Below are positions 61,676 through 64,000 of a stretch of DNA of 64,000 bases, piece after piece. The notes under the pieces were generated by a model, which did not search any database, was not told where the DNA came from, and saw only the letters and a list, made by a program, of their open reading frames with translations. Each line of letters opens with the position of its first letter. Position 1 is the first letter of the stretch. Origin of the DNA: Leifsonia soli (GTDB lineage: Bacteria > Actinomycetota > Actinomycetes > Actinomycetales > Microbacteriaceae); NCBI RefSeq assembly GCF_013408745.1, contig NZ_JACCBJ010000001.1, positions 3,596,001 through 3,660,000 on the forward strand. Reading direction: 5' to 3'. Made by a program: the position numbers and the translations under genes.

Positions 61676-62461
61676 TTATTCGAAGTGGAAGCCGAACAGC
61701 CCACCGTCCGTGAAGGCATCGGTAAGACGGGGTTCGATCACATCATCGCTCAGAGCAAAGTCGTACTGCTCGGCCTTGGCGAGATCATCACTGTTCATCG
61801 TCACGATGTACTGCAGGCCCTCCTCAGCAGCGACGGCCGCTGCGAGATTGAGCGCCTCAGCGACTTGGCGTTCATCAACGCCGTCGAACAGGTGGCTGTC
61901 GTGGACAAGGAAGTCGGGGCCTCGACCGCTGCGGTGAGCAAGCACAGCGCAGGTGAGGTCAAAGCAGAAGGTGACCATCTTGCCAATGCCCTGACTGTTC
62001 TCTCCGCCGATGTGCGGCGAGATGCGCAGGCTTGTGTCTAGCGCGGCGATGTCTACGTAAGCGTCTCTTCCCGGCCCGTAAAGGGCGGTCGCAAACCGCT
62101 GGAACAGTATGTTGATCTCGGCGATGTGTTGCTCTCTTTCGACGAGATCTCTGCTGATTGCCTGCTGAAGCCGGCTCCGCTCATACTTGATCTCGGCCTG
62201 GGTCGCCTCGAGCTGCTTGGCAGTCTCAAATCGGGTAGTGATTGTCTGCAGGTCGGAGCGAGCACGGGAGAGCTGGTCCTGCAGTGCCGTGAACGCGTCC
62301 AGCGCCCCGCCATCGTGCAAGGCCCGGAGGAGAGCCGCCTGCTCTTCGCCAAGCAGGTCGCGTTCCGTCTGGCGGGCGTCGAGTCTAGCCACGGTGCTCG
62401 CGATTTCCTCCTCGAGATATGCGCGTCTGTTCGTCAGGACAGAATCGTGAAAGGACTCCAC
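61676..62461 (-). CDS. DUF2326 protein, C-terminal fragment with Walker B
   Basis: The 261-residue frame from GTG 62461 covers the second half of the coiled coil and the C-terminal nucleotide-binding lobe with PDFLVHDSHLFDGVDE. There is no Shine-Dalgarno before the GTG, and the frame is open upstream to the TAA at 62578-62576. It is therefore probably the remainder of the interrupted gene rather than a separate one. Confidence 0.5.
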   Translation of the reverse strand: MESFHDSVLTNRRAYLEEEIASTVARLDARQTERDLLGEEQAALLRALHDGGALDAFTALQDQLSRARSDLQTITTRFETAKQLEATQAEIKYERSRLQQAISRDLVEREQHIAEINILFQRFATALYGPGRDAYVDIAALDTSLRISPHIGGENSQGIGKMVTFCFDLTCAVLAHRSGRGPDFLVHDSHLFDGVDERQVAEALNLAAAVAAEEGLQYIVTMNSDDLAKAEQYDFALSDDVIEPRLTDAFTDGGLFGFHFE

Positions 62462-62575
62462 GTCTTCGTAACGACGGAGGACGGCATCAGGCAGGACAAT
62501 GCCGATCTCGTGATAGGCGCGACGTAGGTAGTCAGCGTCTGGTTCGCGTTCGTCTCGGAGTGCGTCCTGCAGGTC

Positions 62576-63415
62576 TTAAAGGTTGCGACGGTCGGCTGCG
62601 TCCTCGGCCCGAGTGCGACGAATCCGGGCGTCCACCTCGTCAGCGCGTGCCTGCAGCCGCTCGTACTCGGGAACTACTCGGAACCCAGCAACCTGCTCTT
62701 CAAGTCGTTGTACGCGGACTGTGGTGGCTGCGACCTGGCCGCGCAGCTCAGACACGGTTCCGATCACGAGGCCGAAGGCCGGGTCTTTAGTGGCAGCCTT
62801 TAGCTTCTTGCGTAACGACTCACGGCTGGCGAGCTCCTGGTACGCGGCAGCGAGGCGCCAGTCCAAGCCAAGAAGGTAGGCGGTATTGGTAGTGGCTTCA
62901 GCGATTGACTGGGTGGGGAAGGTCTTGACCGGGTCGTCCATGCCGTGCTGGCTAACGCGGCGGATGTACAGTCCGAGAAGTGCGCGCGCGCTGATACCGG
63001 GGTGCTCAGGCGGAAACCCAAACAAGTCAATTCCGATGACGTTCAGCCACTCAGGGATCGTGGATTCCCCGGTGGTCAGTACGAATGTTGTTCCCGCAGC
63101 CACGTTCGGCTCCAACGCGACTCGGCTTCGTTTGCTGAGGGACCGACTGGCGATCACCCCCTCCGGGACGCGGGGCCAGTCGAGTCGCAGAGAGAATGTA
63201 TCGGGTTGAAGTGCCGGATTCACCAGGACAGAACCCGTGAGTGTACGCATGCCGAGGAGGAAGTGCAGGATCTCTATGAGTGAGGACTTCCCTGCGCCGT
63301 TGCGGCTGTCCGTGCCACTTGAGCGCTCGGTCTTATCCGCGATCAGGATGTTGCGCCCCGGCTTGAAAATTATCGTCTTGAATCGCTCGTCGCTGGATCC
63401 GACCTGTCGCAGCAT
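62576..63415 (-). CDS. DUF2326 protein, N-terminal fragment with Walker A
   Basis: If the internal stop is real, translation gives a 279-residue fragment. It contains the SMC-like N-terminal nucleotide-binding lobe (Walker A GAGKSS at about residues 40-45) and the first part of the coiled coil, ending AADRRNL. It lacks Walker B, so it cannot be a complete ATPase. See the pseudogene entry for the whole gene. Confidence 0.6.
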   Translation of the reverse strand: MLRQVGSSDERFKTIIFKPGRNILIADKTERSSGTDSRNGAGKSSLIEILHFLLGMRTLTGSVLVNPALQPDTFSLRLDWPRVPEGVIASRSLSKRSRVALEPNVAAGTTFVLTTGESTIPEWLNVIGIDLFGFPPEHPGISARALLGLYIRRVSQHGMDDPVKTFPTQSIAEATTNTAYLLGLDWRLAAAYQELASRESLRKKLKAATKDPAFGLVIGTVSELRGQVAATTVRVQRLEEQVAGFRVVPEYERLQARADEVDARIRRTRAEDAADRRNL

Positions 63416-63663
63416 CAGCCCACCTGCTTCCGGTAGAGGATTCCGTCCTCGAGGTGGATCGCACCGAGCGCGAAGAGCACGTCGAGGGCAAGTACAAACC
63501 AGGAGAACGGCAGCACGGCATCGTTCTCGTGTCGGGCACGCCATGCCTTCAAAGCCGTCCATGCTTGGCTTACGGTCATTGGCTCAGTGAGAATCATGGA
63601 GATCTGCGCTCCGACTGTGAGCAGCGCACGCTGCGGAGCGATGCCCTTTGTGGGGGTAATCAC
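63415..63663 (-). CDS. ABC-three-component system middle component (MC6-like)
   Basis: This 82-residue protein starts at GTG 63663, overlapping the upstream stop (GTGA). ITPTKGIAPQRALLTVGAQI and the C-terminal FSWFVLALDVLFALGAIHLEDG resemble the middle-component family 6 of ABC-3C systems, small winged-helix-like proteins that link the ATPase to the effector. A GTG at 63693 would extend it by 10 residues but would overlap the upstream gene. Assignment rests on recalled motifs and on its position directly before a DUF2326 gene. Confidence 0.75.
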   Translation of the reverse strand: MITPTKGIAPQRALLTVGAQISMILTEPMTVSQAWTALKAWRARHENDAVLPFSWFVLALDVLFALGAIHLEDGILYRKQVG

Positions 63664-63998
63664 GACGCGATCACCGGAACACCGGGCTCCCACCCAGGTG
63701 GGGCGTTCTCAAAGATGTCACAGCTCTCGAAAAAGTACGCAAGGACGGCTGTCTGCGCCCGGTAGCTCGGCGCCGACGGCAAGCGGTTACCTGCGAGGAA
63801 CTCCCTCAACCGCAACAGCACATCCTCGGCGTCGAGTCCGTCGTTGACGGCGGCGAGGTACTCAGCGTGGAATCGGGCGGCGACGTCGTCACGCTCTGTA
63901 ATGTCGATGCGTTGTTCGTAGTAATTCGAGATCAGCTTTGAGTGGCGCAGACCGTCGCGAAGTTCTGCCTGGCTCAGATCGGTGAGTTCGCTATAGCG
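63660..63998 (-). CDS. ABC-three-component system effector, C-terminal part (continues beyond window)
   Basis: An open frame enters from the right edge and ends at TGA 63662-63660; 112 residues are visible. The C-terminal AQTAVLAYFFESCDIFENAP is the type of ending I associate with ABC-3C C-terminal domains. The effector domain that would tell how the system acts (nuclease, protease, NTPase or other) lies outside the window. The four-base overlap with the middle-component start supports one operon of effector, middle component and ATPase. Confidence 0.7.
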   Translation of the reverse strand, partial: RYSELTDLSQAELRDGLRHSKLISNYYEQRIDITERDDVAARFHAEYLAAVNDGLDAEDVLLRLREFLAGNRLPSAPSYRAQTAVLAYFFESCDIFENAPPGWEPGVPVIAS

Positions 63999-64000
63999 CA

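Larger units (their letters stand above)
61676..63415 (-). pseudogene. DUF2326 ABC-3C ATPase gene interrupted by an in-frame TAA
   Basis: Read on the minus strand this is one continuous frame of 580 codons with a single internal stop TAA at 62578-62576. The N-terminal half starts at ATG 63415 and has the Walker A motif NGAGKSSLIEIL. The C-terminal half has long heptad-rich coiled coil, the GGENSQGIGKM segment and the Walker B-like PDFLVHDS. Both halves match the DUF2326 SMC-like ATPases of ABC-three-component systems. The frame does not shift across the stop (RRNL, stop, DLQDALRDE), so a point mutation or sequencing error is the simplest cause. The start shares one base with the preceding stop (TGATG). 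Confidence 0.8.

Noticed and set aside
62576..62578. Programmed frameshift or readthrough in the DUF2326 gene
   Set aside because: The reading frame is the same on both sides of the stop, so no frameshift is needed, and I see no slippery sequence or structure that would promote readthrough. A point mutation or sequence error is simpler.

Overview
This window looks like a chromosomal stretch from a high-GC Gram-positive actinobacterium, most likely of the Microbacteriaceae (Leifsonia/Microbacterium type). The evidence is strong G/C bias at third codon positions, many GTG starts, lipoproteins with actinobacterial lipoboxes, and five sugar ABC importers that all lack a dedicated ATPase gene and so probably share one encoded elsewhere. 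The taxonomic placement is inference. I saw no tRNA, rRNA, CRISPR array, transposase or integrase.

Layout. (1) 1-5326: the C-terminal part of a LacI regulator, an ABC sugar importer, and a DUF2961/GH172 glycosidase. (2) 5405-11912: a second LacI regulator diverging from importer 2, followed by a five-bladed beta-propeller glycosidase (GH32/43/68 type) and a serine beta-lactamase-fold hydrolase. (3) 12009-26873: a complete L-fucose locus. It has two GH29 alpha-L-fucosidases, importer 3, an aldo-keto reductase (probable L-fucose dehydrogenase), a lactonase, L-fuconate dehydratase, a short-chain dehydrogenase, an FAH-family diketo-acid hydrolase, an L-lactate-type flavin dehydrogenase, a mutarotase, a second enolase-superfamily enzyme and a GntR/FCD regulator. 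(4) 26914-41638: an acetyl-xylan-esterase-like enzyme, secreted GH27 and cytoplasmic GH36 alpha-galactosidases, a GH95 enzyme, two ROK regulators and an LplBCA-type importer 4. (5) 41690-53415: assorted non-sugar genes (SDR/MarR pair, AraC, small membrane protein, MFS, an efflux-type ABC pair next to a two-component system, DHFR-like protein, amino acid permease/amine oxidase pair). (6) 53632-61066: importer 5, LacI, a second beta-propeller glycosidase, PfkB sugar kinase and a GH91 (inulin fructotransferase/difructose-anhydride hydrolase family) enzyme in one tight operon. (7) 61676-64000: an ABC-three-component (ABC-3C) defence-type locus on the minus strand. Its DUF2326 ATPase is interrupted by an in-frame TAA, and it follows a gene-poor, visibly more A/T-rich stretch.

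How it works together. In region 3 imported fucosides are hydrolysed, and L-fucose is oxidised by the non-phosphorylative route: fucose, fuconolactone, fuconate, 2-keto-3-deoxyfuconate, diketo acid, then pyruvate plus L-lactate, with the flavin enzyme returning lactate to pyruvate. A shared palindrome, core CCTATAGG, sits upstream of four of its transcription units and is the probable GntR operator. In region 6 the GH91 enzyme has no signal peptide, so the operon reads as import of a difructose anhydride, cytoplasmic ring opening, cleavage to fructose by the beta-propeller enzyme, and phosphorylation. Its promoter carries a 33-bp perfect palindrome and four direct repeats of the operator half-site. 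Regions 1 and 2 carry related parts (GH172, a paralogous beta-propeller enzyme, related LacI proteins), suggesting a dispersed fructoside/difructose-anhydride system.
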